Source: Spirochaetales bacterium UBA4629 (GTDB lineage Bacteria; Spirochaetota; Spirochaetia; Sphaerochaetales; Sphaerochaetaceae). Taken from it: DNA of 62,163 nucleotides. The DNA is taken from positions 1 through 62,163 of the forward strand of contig DHMZ01000096.1 of NCBI GenBank assembly GCA_002406055.1. Reading direction: 5' to 3'. Below the pieces are notes generated by a model that saw only the letters and a list, made by a program, of their open reading frames with translations, made no database searches and was not told where the DNA came from. Of this stretch, positions 23,745-33,568 are shown in pieces (within the stretch, counting starts at the first letter, position 1; every line of letters starts with the position of its first letter). A program made the translations under genes and the position numbers.

Positions 23745-26330
23745 TTACTTATCTAATTCAGTTGAAGGGTCTTCTTCTGTAGAGATTTCAGGATTATTTT
23801 CATCTTCTGGAGATTCATCCTCAACAACATCTTCATGAATTGTAACATCTAGAGCATTAATACGATCATTCTTCTTCTTGAATTTAGCAATAATAACACC
23901 AGAAGCATTCTTTCCTTGATAACTAATCTTATCTACAGGAATTCTAAGAACCTGTCCTAGCATTGTAATTAAGATAACATCATCATTTTCAGTAACAGAA
24001 ACAGCACCAACAATCTTATCATTTTCACTAAGTGAATAGATTCTCTGTCCCATTGTTCCTCTACTGTGCTGTGTGAAGCTATCAAAACCAGTTCTCTTTC
24101 CCTTTCCAAGTTCAGTTAATAGAAGAATAGTCTTTCCTTCTTCAACCTTTACAGCAGAAACGATTTCATCATCTCCAATAAGCTTCATTGCTTTAACACC
24201 ATGAGTAGATCTTCCCATTGCTCTAATATCATCAACGGTAACTCTTAAGCCCTTTCCACTCTTAGAGATGAACATAACTTCGTCATGATCTTTAACCATT
24301 AGTGTCTCTATAAGCTCATCGCCTTCATCAAGGATTATAGCCTTAACACCCTTAGTCTTTGCGTTTCTAAACTCTGTCATTTGAACACGCTTTGTAACGC
24401 CTTTCTTTGTGACCATTAAGAGATATGTATCTTCATTGATGAGGTCTTGTGGGAAGTTGATTACTGATGTGATTTTTTCATCATTCTCAATCTTAAGGAA
24501 GTTTTTCATATTAGCTCCCTTAGTTGTCTTACCACTTTCTGGAATTTCAAAAGCTTTAATGTAGTAAGCTTTACCGAAGTTAGTAATAAATGTGATTAAA
24601 TCATGAGAAGAACAGATAAATAGGTGATCTATATAGTCGCCATCTGTAAGTTTAGCACCAATAGTTCCCTTACCACCTTTTCCAATAGCTTTATACTCTG
24701 TAGCAGAAAGCCTCTTAGCAAAGCCTTTCTTAGTAATATTAATAACAACTTCTTCTTTCTTAATAAAATCTTCAGGAGAAGCGTCATCAAGCTCATGGTC
24801 AACGATTACTGTACGTCTCTCATCACCATACTTTTCACCAATATCTCTAATTTCTTTCTTTACAACTTCAAGAACGTGTTCACGTGCACTTAAAATGTAG
24901 TTATACTCAGCAATTCGCTTTTCAATTTCAGCTAATTCATCTAGTATCTTGTCAGTCTCAAGATGGCTAAGTTTACCAAGCTTCATATCGATAATGGCAT
25001 CAGCTTGAATCTGTGTAATGTCTAACTCTTTCTGAAGTTCAAGAGAAGCAATTGTATTATCTTGAGAGTTCTTGATAATCTCGATAACTCTATCAATATT
25101 CTCAAGCCCTTTCTTAAGACCAATAAGAATATGTTCTCTTTCTTGAGCTTTCTTTAAATCATAACGAGTTCTTCTCTCTATTACGTTTTCTCTATGATCA
25201 ACATAAACAGAAAGCATATCTTTAAGATTAAAGATCTTAGGAGCACCATTATAAAGAGCAAGATTATATATATTGAAATTAGACTGTAGGGCAGTCTTCT
25301 GCCAGAGCATATTCAATACAACATTAGCAACTGCATCTGCCTTTAAGTAAACAGCAACACATAATCCAGCACGACCTGAAAGATCTTTAACTTGAGCAAT
25401 ACCAGGGATTACACCATCTTTACGATAGTCATCAATTTTCTTAACAAGTTCTGCCTTATTTACCTGATAAGGGAGCTCTGTGAAATAAATTACAGCATGA
25501 GTCTTATTCAAATCATCTTTGCTCTTTGGATTTGCATCAACAATCTCGTACTTTGATCTAATAACAACCTTTCCTTTACCAGTTGTAAAGGCATCTATGA
25601 TACCTTTTTTACCATGAATAGTACCAGCAGAAGGAAAATCAGGACCCTTAACAAACTCCATTAGCTCAGGAATTGTTATTTCTGGATTATCAATAAGCGC
25701 ACATATGCCATCAACTACCTCAGTTAGGTTATGTGGAGCCATATTTGTTGCCATACCAACAGCAATACCGCTTGAACCATTACAAATCATGAATGGGAAG
25801 GCAGCAGGAAGTACAACTGGCTCGGTAAGAGACTCATCATAGTTCGACATAAAGTCGACAGTATCTTTACCAATGTCAGCCATCATTTCTTCACCGATTT
25901 TAGCCATTCTAGCTTCGGTGTATCTCATTGCTGCTGGTGGGTCTCCATCAATAGAACCAAAGTTTCCTTGTGGGAAAACTACTGGATAACGAAGAGAGAA
26001 GTCTTGAGCAAGACGTACTAATGCATCATAAACAGAAGCATCTCCATGTGGGTGATACTTACCAAGTACATCACCGACGATACGAGCACACTTTTTATTT
26101 GCGCTATTATATCTAATACCCATATCCCACATAGAATATAGAATTCTTCTATGTACAGGCTTAAGACCATCTCTAGCATCAGGAAGAGCACGAGAAACAA
26201 TAACAGACATTGCATAATCTATATAGCTCCTCTTCATCTGATCTGCTAAATCATATGTGAGAATCGCACCAGGTCTTGTTTCTTGGGAATCTGGAATAAT
26301 TGCATTTTCGTTATTATTATTTTCGTCCAT
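23745..26330 (-). CDS. gyrA: DNA gyrase subunit A
   Basis: Breakage-reunion subunit of about 861 residues. The catalytic tyrosine is in AAMRYTEARM, followed by a long coiled region and C-terminal beta-pinwheel repeats. The quinolone pocket reads GDASVYDAL, with Ala where E. coli has Ser83. The frame extends to an ATG at 26342 overlapping the gyrB stop, but ATG 26330 is preferred because GGAGGG lies just ahead of it. Acidic tail rich in Glu and Asp. Co-transcribed with gyrB. Confidence 0.95.
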   Translation of the reverse strand: MDENNNNENAIIPDSQETRPGAILTYDLADQMKRSYIDYAMSVIVSRALPDARDGLKPVHRRILYSMWDMGIRYNSANKKCARIVGDVLGKYHPHGDASVYDALVRLAQDFSLRYPVVFPQGNFGSIDGDPPAAMRYTEARMAKIGEEMMADIGKDTVDFMSNYDESLTEPVVLPAAFPFMICNGSSGIAVGMATNMAPHNLTEVVDGICALIDNPEITIPELMEFVKGPDFPSAGTIHGKKGIIDAFTTGKGKVVIRSKYEIVDANPKSKDDLNKTHAVIYFTELPYQVNKAELVKKIDDYRKDGVIPGIAQVKDLSGRAGLCVAVYLKADAVANVVLNMLWQKTALQSNFNIYNLALYNGAPKIFNLKDMLSVYVDHRENVIERRTRYDLKKAQEREHILIGLKKGLENIDRVIEIIKNSQDNTIASLELQKELDITQIQADAIIDMKLGKLSHLETDKILDELAEIEKRIAEYNYILSAREHVLEVVKKEIRDIGEKYGDERRTVIVDHELDDASPEDFIKKEEVVINITKKGFAKRLSATEYKAIGKGGKGTIGAKLTDGDYIDHLFICSSHDLITFITNFGKAYYIKAFEIPESGKTTKGANMKNFLKIENDEKITSVINFPQDLINEDTYLLMVTKKGVTKRVQMTEFRNAKTKGVKAIILDEGDELIETLMVKDHDEVMFISKSGKGLRVTVDDIRAMGRSTHGVKAMKLIGDDEIVSAVKVEEGKTILLLTELGKGKRTGFDSFTQHSRGTMGQRIYSLSENDKIVGAVSVTENDDVILITMLGQVLRIPVDKISYQGKNASGVIIAKFKKKNDRINALDVTIHEDVVEDESPEDENNPEISTEEDPSTELDK

Positions 26331-26341
26331 AAATCCCTCCA

Positions 26342-28414
26342 TTAAATATCGAGATTCTGAGCATATGTAGCATTCTGCTCAATGAATTCTCGTCTTGGCT
26401 CGACTTCTTCTCCCATAAGCATAGAGAAGACTCTATCTGCCTCTTCAGCATCAGCTAGATGAACCTTACCAAGCATTCTTGTTTCAGGGTTCATTGTAGT
26501 TTCCCAAAGCTGTTCAGGATTCATCTCTCCTAAACCTTTGTATCGCTGGACTGCAACTTTATTAACATCTCCAGTTAAACTAACAGCTTCAGCTAATTTC
26601 TGAGCTCTTTCATCCTCTGTATAAGCATATATTGGCTTATTAATTCTAGGACCAGAAAATTTATAAAGAGGAGGCATAGCAAAATAAACAAAACCATTCT
26701 CAATAATTGGTCTCATATATCGATAGAAGAAGGTTAAAAGAAGGGTTCTAATATGGCTTCCATCGACATCGGCATCGGCCATGATAATAATCTTATGGTA
26801 TCTTACCTTGCCAATATCAAATAATTTCTCTTCTTTTTTCTTTTCTGCATCTTCCTCTTCTTCTTGTTGTGATGATGCATTGTAACGAGTAATGCCAGCG
26901 CCAATAGATTGAATAACAGGTAAAAGCTTTTCGTTGTTTAATACCTTTGCTTCTTGGGCTTTTTCTACGTTAAGCATCTTTCCCCAAAGAGAGAGAATAG
27001 CTTGGAAGTTTCTATCTCTACCACTCTTTGCAGAACCACCAGCAGAATCACCCTCAACAATAAAGAGCTCACACTGCTCAGGATTATGCATAGAACAATC
27101 AGCTAGTTTTCCTGGTAGACCACCGCCTTCATTCTTCTTTCTGATGTTATCTCTTGCTTTTTGTGCAGCAACACGACCAAGAGCAGCCTGTGTGACTTTA
27201 TTTAGAAGTCTATCTAATACATCAGGAAACTCATCAAAGTAGTTTGTAAGCTTTTCATAAACTAAAGAATCTACAATTCCTTTAACAGATGAATTACCTA
27301 ATTTCATCTTAGTCTGACCCTCAAATTGAGGATTAGCAATCTTAACGCTAATGACAGCTGTTAGACCTTCTGCAATATCTTTTGAATCAAGTGAACCAGA
27401 ATATATCTTCATATACTTCTGGCTATTCTTAAGTTGGTTATTAAAACATCTTGATAAAGCTGCTTTAAAACCAGAAAGATGTGTACCACCTTCACGTGTG
27501 TTGATGTTATTTACGAATGTAACAACCTTTTCATCAAACTTATCATTGTATTGAATTGCAACTTCAACAGAGACAGGGTCACCACCACCGTTTTTTTCTG
27601 TAGTACTTTCACCTTCGAGTGATATTGGATCAGATAGGACAGTCTTGTATTCGTTTAAATACTTAACATAAGAAGAAAGACCACCTTCAGCGTGGAATGT
27701 TTCCTTCTTTTCTTCTTCTCCTCTTCGATCAACAACTGTTATAGAGATGCCTTTATTTAGATAGCTCAATTCTCTAAAACGCTTAGAGAGAGTATCGTAA
27801 TCAAAAGAGTTTTTCTCCATTACTGTGAAATCTGGAGTAAAACTGACTATAGTACCAGTTCTATCTGTATCTCCAATGATTTCTACGCCTGTTTGAGGAA
27901 TACCTTTGCTATATACTTGACGATATATATGTGGTGCTCTATGTACTGTTACTTCCATCCATTCTGAAAGGGCGTTAACACATGAAACACCAACACCATG
28001 TAAACCTCCAGATACTTTGTAAGCATTGTGATCAAACTTACCACCTGCATGAAGCTGAGTTAATACAACTTCTAGTGCACTTTTACCTTCACCAGGGTGT
28101 ATATCTACAGGAATACCACGTCCGTTGTCTTCAACTGTACAGATTTCTCCTTTAGGTCCATTTTCAAAATAAACATGGATATCGTTACAGTAACCAGCCA
28201 TAGCCTCATCTATTGAGTTATCAATAACTTCATAGACAAGATGATGAAGACCATCAATACCAGTAGAACCAATGTACATACCTGGCCTTTGTCTTACAGC
28301 TTCCAAACCTTTAAGGACAGTAATTCCAGACGAATCGTATTGATTGCTCGCCTTTAATTCTGCCTGAAGTTCGTCAGCAGTATGACCTGCAATTTTCTTC
28401 TCTTCTTCTTCCAT
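26342..28414 (-). CDS. gyrB: DNA gyrase subunit B
   Basis: 690-residue ATPase subunit. GHKL ATP site EVIDNSIDEAMAG, glycine-rich DNGRGIPV, transducer domain, then the Toprim domain with EGDSAGGSAKSGRDR and DADVDGSHIRTLLLTF. A short Glu/Lys-rich insertion (about residues 530-545) lies near the Toprim DxD segment. AAGGAAA ribosome site. Divergent from dnaA; its stop and a possible gyrA start overlap (TAATG). Confidence 0.96.
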   Translation of the reverse strand: MEEEEKKIAGHTADELQAELKASNQYDSSGITVLKGLEAVRQRPGMYIGSTGIDGLHHLVYEVIDNSIDEAMAGYCNDIHVYFENGPKGEICTVEDNGRGIPVDIHPGEGKSALEVVLTQLHAGGKFDHNAYKVSGGLHGVGVSCVNALSEWMEVTVHRAPHIYRQVYSKGIPQTGVEIIGDTDRTGTIVSFTPDFTVMEKNSFDYDTLSKRFRELSYLNKGISITVVDRRGEEEKKETFHAEGGLSSYVKYLNEYKTVLSDPISLEGESTTEKNGGGDPVSVEVAIQYNDKFDEKVVTFVNNINTREGGTHLSGFKAALSRCFNNQLKNSQKYMKIYSGSLDSKDIAEGLTAVISVKIANPQFEGQTKMKLGNSSVKGIVDSLVYEKLTNYFDEFPDVLDRLLNKVTQAALGRVAAQKARDNIRKKNEGGGLPGKLADCSMHNPEQCELFIVEGDSAGGSAKSGRDRNFQAILSLWGKMLNVEKAQEAKVLNNEKLLPVIQSIGAGITRYNASSQQEEEEDAEKKKEEKLFDIGKVRYHKIIIMADADVDGSHIRTLLLTFFYRYMRPIIENGFVYFAMPPLYKFSGPRINKPIYAYTEDERAQKLAEAVSLTGDVNKVAVQRYKGLGEMNPEQLWETTMNPETRMLGKVHLADAEEADRVFSMLMGEEVEPRREFIEQNATYAQNLDI

Positions 28415-28481
28415 TTATTTTCCTTTTTTGTGGGGATTTAATCTCGCGCGTGCGTGATTATTTAAATATTATATAGATTGG

Positions 28482-28507
28482 CTTAGTTTTTATCAACAAA
28501 AACTAAG
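28482..28507. promoter_or_regulatory. 10-bp perfect inverted repeat between gyrB and dnaA
   Basis: CTTAGTTTTT-ATCAAC-AAAAACTAAG. It lies between two divergent genes, so it is not their terminator. The centre contains TTATCAACA, one base from the classical DnaA box TTATCCACA. It may be an origin element or shared operator. Confidence 0.45.
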
Positions 28508-28559
28508 AGAGTGTGCCTAAATAGGGTGACTTAAAGTTCTATATTTTTCTTTTCTCTTA

Positions 28560-28588
28560 TTGCCCTAGAAAAAACGATGCCTTATCAT
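28560..28588 (+). promoter_or_regulatory. dnaA promoter
   Basis: TTGCCC, 17 nt, TATCAT, ending 10 nt before the dnaA ATG. The 5' leader would be only a few nucleotides and contains no ribosome site. Confidence 0.5.
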
Positions 28589-28598
28589 ATTATGGACT

Positions 28599-29960
28599 AT
28601 GGAAGACTTATTAGAACTTTGGAAAGAAGCGAAGGAAAAAATGGAAGATATTCTTCCTTCCAGCGCTAAAATGTTTCTCGAAAGATTAGAGATAAAAGAT
28701 ATCAAAGATAATACCGTAACAATTTCTGCTCCTAGTGAGTTTATTGTAACTGGTATAAAGGAATATAAAACTGTAATAGAGAACGTTCTCTCCGAAAAAA
28801 TCGGAGAAAATACTAAAGTAAAGATTATCTCTGAGAAAAACAAAGAAGCAGACAGCAAATCTAAAGAAGAGAGAAAAGTAGCATCTTCTTCAAAAACAAA
28901 GACAGTAGAAAAGAAAAAAAATGCTACTTTAAATCCCAAATATACTCTAGATAACTTTATTCAAGGCGACAATTCAGATATTGCCTATAAAGCTGCAAAA
29001 GTAATTGCTATGAATCCTGGAACAAGCAACTTTAACCCTTGCTTAATATATGGTGGAGTAGGTTTAGGTAAGACACACTTATTACAGGCTATTGGAAACT
29101 ATATTTATGACAAACATCCAGATATGAATGTCATCTATGTTACTGCAGAATCTTTTACAAACGAATTTATTGATTCATTTGGATCAAAAGAATCAAACAA
29201 TAAGTTTAAGAAAATGTATAGAAATGCAGATGTTCTTTTAATTGATGATATTCACTTTCTACAAAAGAAGGCCTCTACACAAGAAGAGTTATTCCATACA
29301 TTTGTAGATTTACATCATAACAATAAACAAATAGTTTTTACCTGCGATAGACCTATTACTGAATTAACAGACATTACAGATAGACTTAGAACTAGGTTTT
29401 CAAGTGGCCTAAACGTCGATTTAAGACCACCTGAGTATGAAGTCAGATTAGCTATCGCTAGGCAAAAAAATAAAGAAGAAAAATTAAGTATTCCAGAAAA
29501 TGTGCTCGATTATATTTGTCAGTCAGTTAGAACTAATGTAAGAGACCTTGAAGGTGCCTTAATTACAATTAGTGGCATATCTAAATTAATTGGTTCTCCT
29601 GCAACAATAGAGATGGCAAAAGAACAACTTAAGAATGTAATAGTCGAGCCTGTTTCTATTAATGTTGATTATTCTATAAATGACGTTTTTACTGCTGTTG
29701 CTAATTACTTTAATGTATCACTAGTTGATATGAGAGGGGCAAGCAGAAGCAAAAACATAAAAATCCCAAGACAAATAGCTATGTTTATTGCTTATAAATA
29801 CGGTCATTTTACTCAAAGTGATATAGGTAAATACCTAAATAAGGATCATACATCAGTAAGATACTCTGTAATACAAATAGAGTCTCTTTTAGATACAGAT
29901 GATTCTATAAAAAAATCTGTAGAAGCAGTTAACAATACTTTGAGTAAAAAGAATGTTTAA
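28599..29960 (+). CDS. dnaA: Chromosomal replication initiator DnaA
   Basis: 453 residues. N-terminal interaction domain, a Lys/Glu-rich linker (about 85-108), AAA+ domain with Walker A GGVGLGKTH and Walker B DDIHFL, and C-terminal domain IV. The DNA-recognition motif reads NKDHTSVRYSV against DHTTVLHA in E. coli, which may go with a changed DnaA box. No Shine-Dalgarno before the ATG. Heads dnaA-dnaN-recF-dciA. Confidence 0.96.
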   Translation: MEDLLELWKEAKEKMEDILPSSAKMFLERLEIKDIKDNTVTISAPSEFIVTGIKEYKTVIENVLSEKIGENTKVKIISEKNKEADSKSKEERKVASSSKTKTVEKKKNATLNPKYTLDNFIQGDNSDIAYKAAKVIAMNPGTSNFNPCLIYGGVGLGKTHLLQAIGNYIYDKHPDMNVIYVTAESFTNEFIDSFGSKESNNKFKKMYRNADVLLIDDIHFLQKKASTQEELFHTFVDLHHNNKQIVFTCDRPITELTDITDRLRTRFSSGLNVDLRPPEYEVRLAIARQKNKEEKLSIPENVLDYICQSVRTNVRDLEGALITISGISKLIGSPATIEMAKEQLKNVIVEPVSINVDYSINDVFTAVANYFNVSLVDMRGASRSKNIKIPRQIAMFIAYKYGHFTQSDIGKYLNKDHTSVRYSVIQIESLLDTDDSIKKSVEAVNNTLSKKNV

Positions 29961-30215
29961 AAGTTGTTAAAAAAAGGTGCAAAAGGTGTTAAAAATTCAG
30001 TTTAAATTGTTAAAAAATAAAATTCTCACTTTTCTTTTTTCACATTGCTTTTCTAATTGTGAAATTCTGAAGAGCTTTTTCAACAGAGTTTTTAACACTG
30101 TAAATTTATATAATGAAAAGAAATTTGTTAGTTTTTAACATTTTTTTGGGGTACTATTAATACTACTAAGCTTTATAAATATGTTATATTCAGATAATAG
30201 GAGAGAAAACGAAAA
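29961..30215. other. dnaA-dnaN intergenic region with a cluster of TTTTT(A/C)ACA 9-mers (candidate origin element)
   Basis: Exact copies of TTTTTAACA or its complement at 29965-29973, 29987-29995, 30008-30016, 30089-30097 and 30132-30140, plus TTTTTCACA at 30036-30044, all within 176 bp of AT-rich DNA. No gene is present. The same 9-mers cluster again at 48071-48345. Confidence 0.6.
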
Positions 30216-31322
30216 ATGAAATTTATATGTCCATGCTCAACAATAAAAGAGGAAATTGAATACGCTTGCAACTTTTCAAGCCAAAAAAACTCTTTATCAA
30301 TTTCAAGCAATGTTTTATTAGAAAATCATGGTGATACACTAACAATTAAAGCAACGGATTCAAAAATATCATTTACTTCTTCAATACCTATTACTACTAT
30401 CGTTCCTGGTTCAACTACTGTTTTTTGCGATAAGCTTTTAGCTGTCTTAAAAAATATGCCTGATGAAGATCTAGAGTTTAATGAAGATAATAATAAGCTA
30501 ACAATTAAACCTTCTAACTCAAAAATAAATATCAACACTAACCTTAAAACAATGGATGCAAGCAAATATCCTGATATTATTTCTTGCGATAGTTCTTTAT
30601 TCTTCTCTTTACCTCAGAAGGAATTCTTAGATATGGCTGATAAAACAGCTTTTGCTGTATCTGAAGAAACATCAAGATTCTTCCTTACTGGCGTAAATTT
30701 TGAAAAAAAAGATGATAAAGTCATTATGGTTGCAACAGATGGCAGAAGACTTGCATATATAGAGAATACTTTCGAACAAGAACTTCCTGATTTTTCTTCT
30801 GCAATTTTACCTGTTAAATTCTTACAGTTACTAAAATTAATTTCTTCAGGAGAAGGATTATTTTCTCTCGCTATTACTCAATCTCACGTTTTTGCAACTG
30901 TTCAGAATAGAACAATTAGTTCTACGTTAATTGCTGGACCTTATCCTAACTACTCTCGTGTTATCCCAACTAACTTAGAGTATGAATGCAAAATAGGGGT
31001 AGATGATATGGAAAAAGCAATTTCTCTTACATCTATCTTTACAGAATCTAAATCTAGAAAGATCTTTGTTGATTTAAATGTAGAAGGAATAATGATTAGC
31101 GGTGAAAACAATGACTTTGGTGATTCTAAGCAAATCATTTCTTGTGAGTACAATGGACCATCATTTAAAGTATCTTTCAATTCTAGTTTACTTTTACCTA
31201 CAATTAAGAAAATTGATGGTGAATTCTTAAAAATTAAACTATCTACATTTAATGGTCCAATGATTTTCTCTCCAGAACCTGAGAAGAACTACTTCTTTGT
31301 TCTAATGCCAATGCAGGGATGA
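30216..31322 (+). CDS. dnaN: DNA polymerase III beta sliding clamp
   Basis: 368 residues, the normal length for three clamp domains, ending in a PMQG tail close to the usual PMR/PMRL. Contains the MVATDGRRLAY segment typical of DnaN. AGGAGAG ribosome site. Its stop overlaps the recF start by 4 nt. Confidence 0.95.
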   Translation: MKFICPCSTIKEEIEYACNFSSQKNSLSISSNVLLENHGDTLTIKATDSKISFTSSIPITTIVPGSTTVFCDKLLAVLKNMPDEDLEFNEDNNKLTIKPSNSKININTNLKTMDASKYPDIISCDSSLFFSLPQKEFLDMADKTAFAVSEETSRFFLTGVNFEKKDDKVIMVATDGRRLAYIENTFEQELPDFSSAILPVKFLQLLKLISSGEGLFSLAITQSHVFATVQNRTISSTLIAGPYPNYSRVIPTNLEYECKIGVDDMEKAISLTSIFTESKSRKIFVDLNVEGIMISGENNDFGDSKQIISCEYNGPSFKVSFNSSLLLPTIKKIDGEFLKIKLSTFNGPMIFSPEPEKNYFFVLMPMQG

Positions 31323-32398
31323 GATTTACAAATATTAAATCAACCAATTTTAGAAATATATTCTCTGATACTGTTATCAACACAGATTCAGAGAATATTA
31401 TTCTTTATGGCAAAAATGGACAGGGAAAAACAAATATACTTGAGTGCGTATATACTCTTTCATACGGTTCTTCTTTTAGAACTTCTGTCTTAAAAGAATG
31501 CACTAAACATAACGAGGAAGGATTTTCAATTAATGGTACTTTTATCGATGGAGATGAAAGGGGTAAAGTAGGTATTTCGTACTATAATAAACAAAGAAAA
31601 ATAATGCTTGATGGAAAGGAAATAAAGGACCGTAAGTCACTTATTTATCAATTTCCTTGCATAGTTTTTTGTCATGAGGATATCAATTTTATAAAAGGTG
31701 AACCTGAATATAGAAGAAGATTTTTTGATCAAATGATGAGTCTTTATTCACCTTTTTATTTTGATAATCTTCGTTTATATAAGTCAATTTTGGCTCAAAG
31801 AAATGCAGCAATAAAGAGCTGTGACGTCTCAATTATTAAACTTTTTGATGAGCGCTTGGCTATTTATGGATTAGCAATAATGGAAGAAAGATGTAAGGCT
31901 GTTTATGAGTTTAATAAAATATTTCCTTCTCTTTTTTCTGCTATTTCAGATACAGACTATAACTTAGAAATATCATATCAGCCATCATGGAAAAATCTTG
32001 CTAGCATAGATGAAGTAGTAGATGAACTGAATAATACTATCGAAAGAGATATAAAAATGTGCACTACAACTTCAGGTATACATAGAGATAGATTTGCTAT
32101 TTTATCTCAATATGGCTCTTTTACTCAGATGGGATCAACAGGTCAACTTAGGCTTTGTTCTTTGCTTTTTAGAATTGCTGAAGCCATATATTATACTAAG
32201 ATGACAAATAAGGAGCCTATTCTTCTTATTGATGATGTCTTATTAGAGTTAGATAGTAAAAAAAGGGGTAATGTGCTGTCATCACTCCCTCCATATAGCC
32301 AAGCTTTTTTTACCTTTCTTCCTAATGAAGAATATAATGAAAGCATGAAAAATTATAAAAAGTACGAAGTAGAAGGGGGTGTATTATATGAAAGATAA
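31319..32398 (+). CDS. recF: Recombination protein RecF
   Basis: 359-residue SMC-like ATPase of the RecFOR gap-repair pathway. Walker A GKNGQGKTN at 31-39, the signature region MGSTGQLRLCSL and Walker B LLIDDVLLELD. Overlaps dnaN upstream and dciA downstream. Partner recR is encoded at 8.6 kb. Confidence 0.94.
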   Translation: MRFTNIKSTNFRNIFSDTVINTDSENIILYGKNGQGKTNILECVYTLSYGSSFRTSVLKECTKHNEEGFSINGTFIDGDERGKVGISYYNKQRKIMLDGKEIKDRKSLIYQFPCIVFCHEDINFIKGEPEYRRRFFDQMMSLYSPFYFDNLRLYKSILAQRNAAIKSCDVSIIKLFDERLAIYGLAIMEERCKAVYEFNKIFPSLFSAISDTDYNLEISYQPSWKNLASIDEVVDELNNTIERDIKMCTTTSGIHRDRFAILSQYGSFTQMGSTGQLRLCSLLFRIAEAIYYTKMTNKEPILLIDDVLLELDSKKRGNVLSSLPPYSQAFFTFLPNEEYNESMKNYKKYEVEGGVLYER

Positions 32399-32684
32399 GA
32401 CTCTTTGGGATGGCGTACTTGAATACCTAAGAGAGAATAATATTGATATTTCTTTTCATAAGTACTATGAAGCATGGCCTATAATTTCAGGAATAAGGCT
32501 TAGCTCTTGTACTAAAATTGCATCTTTAAAAGATTTAGATAAAGGCATTCTTTATGTTCTTCCATCCTCACTTTCTTCAAAGTCGTTATTAAAAATGGAA
32601 GAAAAAAGAATAGTAAATACTTGGAATCAATTCTTTCCTGAGAATAGAATTAATAAGATTGTAGCTGTTAAATATAAGCCTTAA
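32388..32684 (+). CDS. DciA-like (DUF721) protein
   Basis: About 98 residues resembling the DciA/DUF721 family (WDGVLEYLRENN, YYEAWPIISG, LYVLPSSLSSKSLL, WNQFFP). DciA proteins recruit or load the replicative helicase in bacteria that lack DnaC, and the gene often follows recF. ATG 32388 is chosen since AAGGGGG lies 8 nt upstream; a GTG at 32379 is possible. Overlaps recF at its start and the convergent kinase gene at its end by 4 nt. Confidence 0.75.
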   Translation: MKDKTLWDGVLEYLRENNIDISFHKYYEAWPIISGIRLSSCTKIASLKDLDKGILYVLPSSLSSKSLLKMEEKRIVNTWNQFFPENRINKIVAVKYKP

Positions 32685-33568
32685 ATACTAGAAGCTATTT
32701 TTAAAGCTCCTTCTAGAGCTTTATTACTACCTATTACAATATTTGCATCTTTATTCTTTTCTTTTATAAGTGATATTACCTTATTACGGATAATTTCATT
32801 TTTTTTAAGAATACTACCAGAGAGTAGAATTGGATTATGTATAAGGTTTTTATTTTCAATAAATAGATAATTAAGCAAATTAAATAGTTCTTGAGAAGCA
32901 TCATTCATTATGTTATTTGAAAGAATATCTCCTTTTTTTGCTAGGTTATATACCTCTATTGAAAAAGAGGATAGGTACTCTTTTGTTACATCTTTGTTAT
33001 TCCATATTGGTATTATATCTGAAATATTCTTTAGATTGAAAAAATCAACTATTTTATTTGGTAATAAAGATTTAATTTCTCTATTTTCAGTGCTCTTTAA
33101 AGCTCTTTTTACTGCCTGATCTGCAATATACCAAGCAGAGCCTTCGTCTCCTAGCCGCCAGCCAAAACCACCTTTACGAATTGTTGAGCCATCGTTTAGT
33201 CTTGCCATAGCTATTGATCCAGTACCACTAATAAGAGCACAACCAGATAAGCCATCTATTGCTCCAACAAGAAGTGTTTCAATGTCATTCGTAATATATA
33301 GTTTTGTATTTGGATATTTCTTTTTTATCTCTTCTTTAAAGTAAAGAATCTCTTTTTCTCGTCCTAATCCAGCAGATCCAATGCATAAAGAGTCTATATT
33401 ATGTGAATATGATGATATTAAAGATAATAAATTTTCTAATGCTTTTTCTTTTCCTACTGAATATATATTTGTACTATGGCCAGTATTACTGAATAAGATT
33501 TCATCTTTTTCATTTTTTATAAGTATTCGGGAACCTGTTCCACCACCATCAATAGCACCATATATCAT
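32681..33568 (-). CDS. BadF/BadG-family sugar kinase (GlcNAc/MurNAc kinase-like)
   Basis: 295-residue ASKHA-fold kinase. Phosphate-1 motif IDGGGTGSR near the N-terminus, SLCIGSAGLGRE, and the adenosine-side GCALISGTGSIA. Relatives include N-acetylglucosamine kinase and the clostridial MurK that phosphorylates both MurNAc and GlcNAc. Coupled to murQ (ATGA overlap) and opposite a cell-wall-sugar gene set, so it probably makes the 6-phosphates of GlcNAc and/or MurNAc. Confidence 0.83.
   Translation of the reverse strand: MIYGAIDGGGTGSRILIKNEKDEILFSNTGHSTNIYSVGKEKALENLLSLISSYSHNIDSLCIGSAGLGREKEILYFKEEIKKKYPNTKLYITNDIETLLVGAIDGLSGCALISGTGSIAMARLNDGSTIRKGGFGWRLGDEGSAWYIADQAVKRALKSTENREIKSLLPNKIVDFFNLKNISDIIPIWNNKDVTKEYLSSFSIEVYNLAKKGDILSNNIMNDASQELFNLLNYLFIENKNLIHNPILLSGSILKKNEIIRNKVISLIKEKNKDANIVIGSNKALEGALKIASSI

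Noticed and set aside
28521..28530. ATAGGGTGAC near dnaA also present inverted at 23627-23636
   Set aside because: A single shared 10-mer among so many possible pairs in 62 kb is expected by chance.
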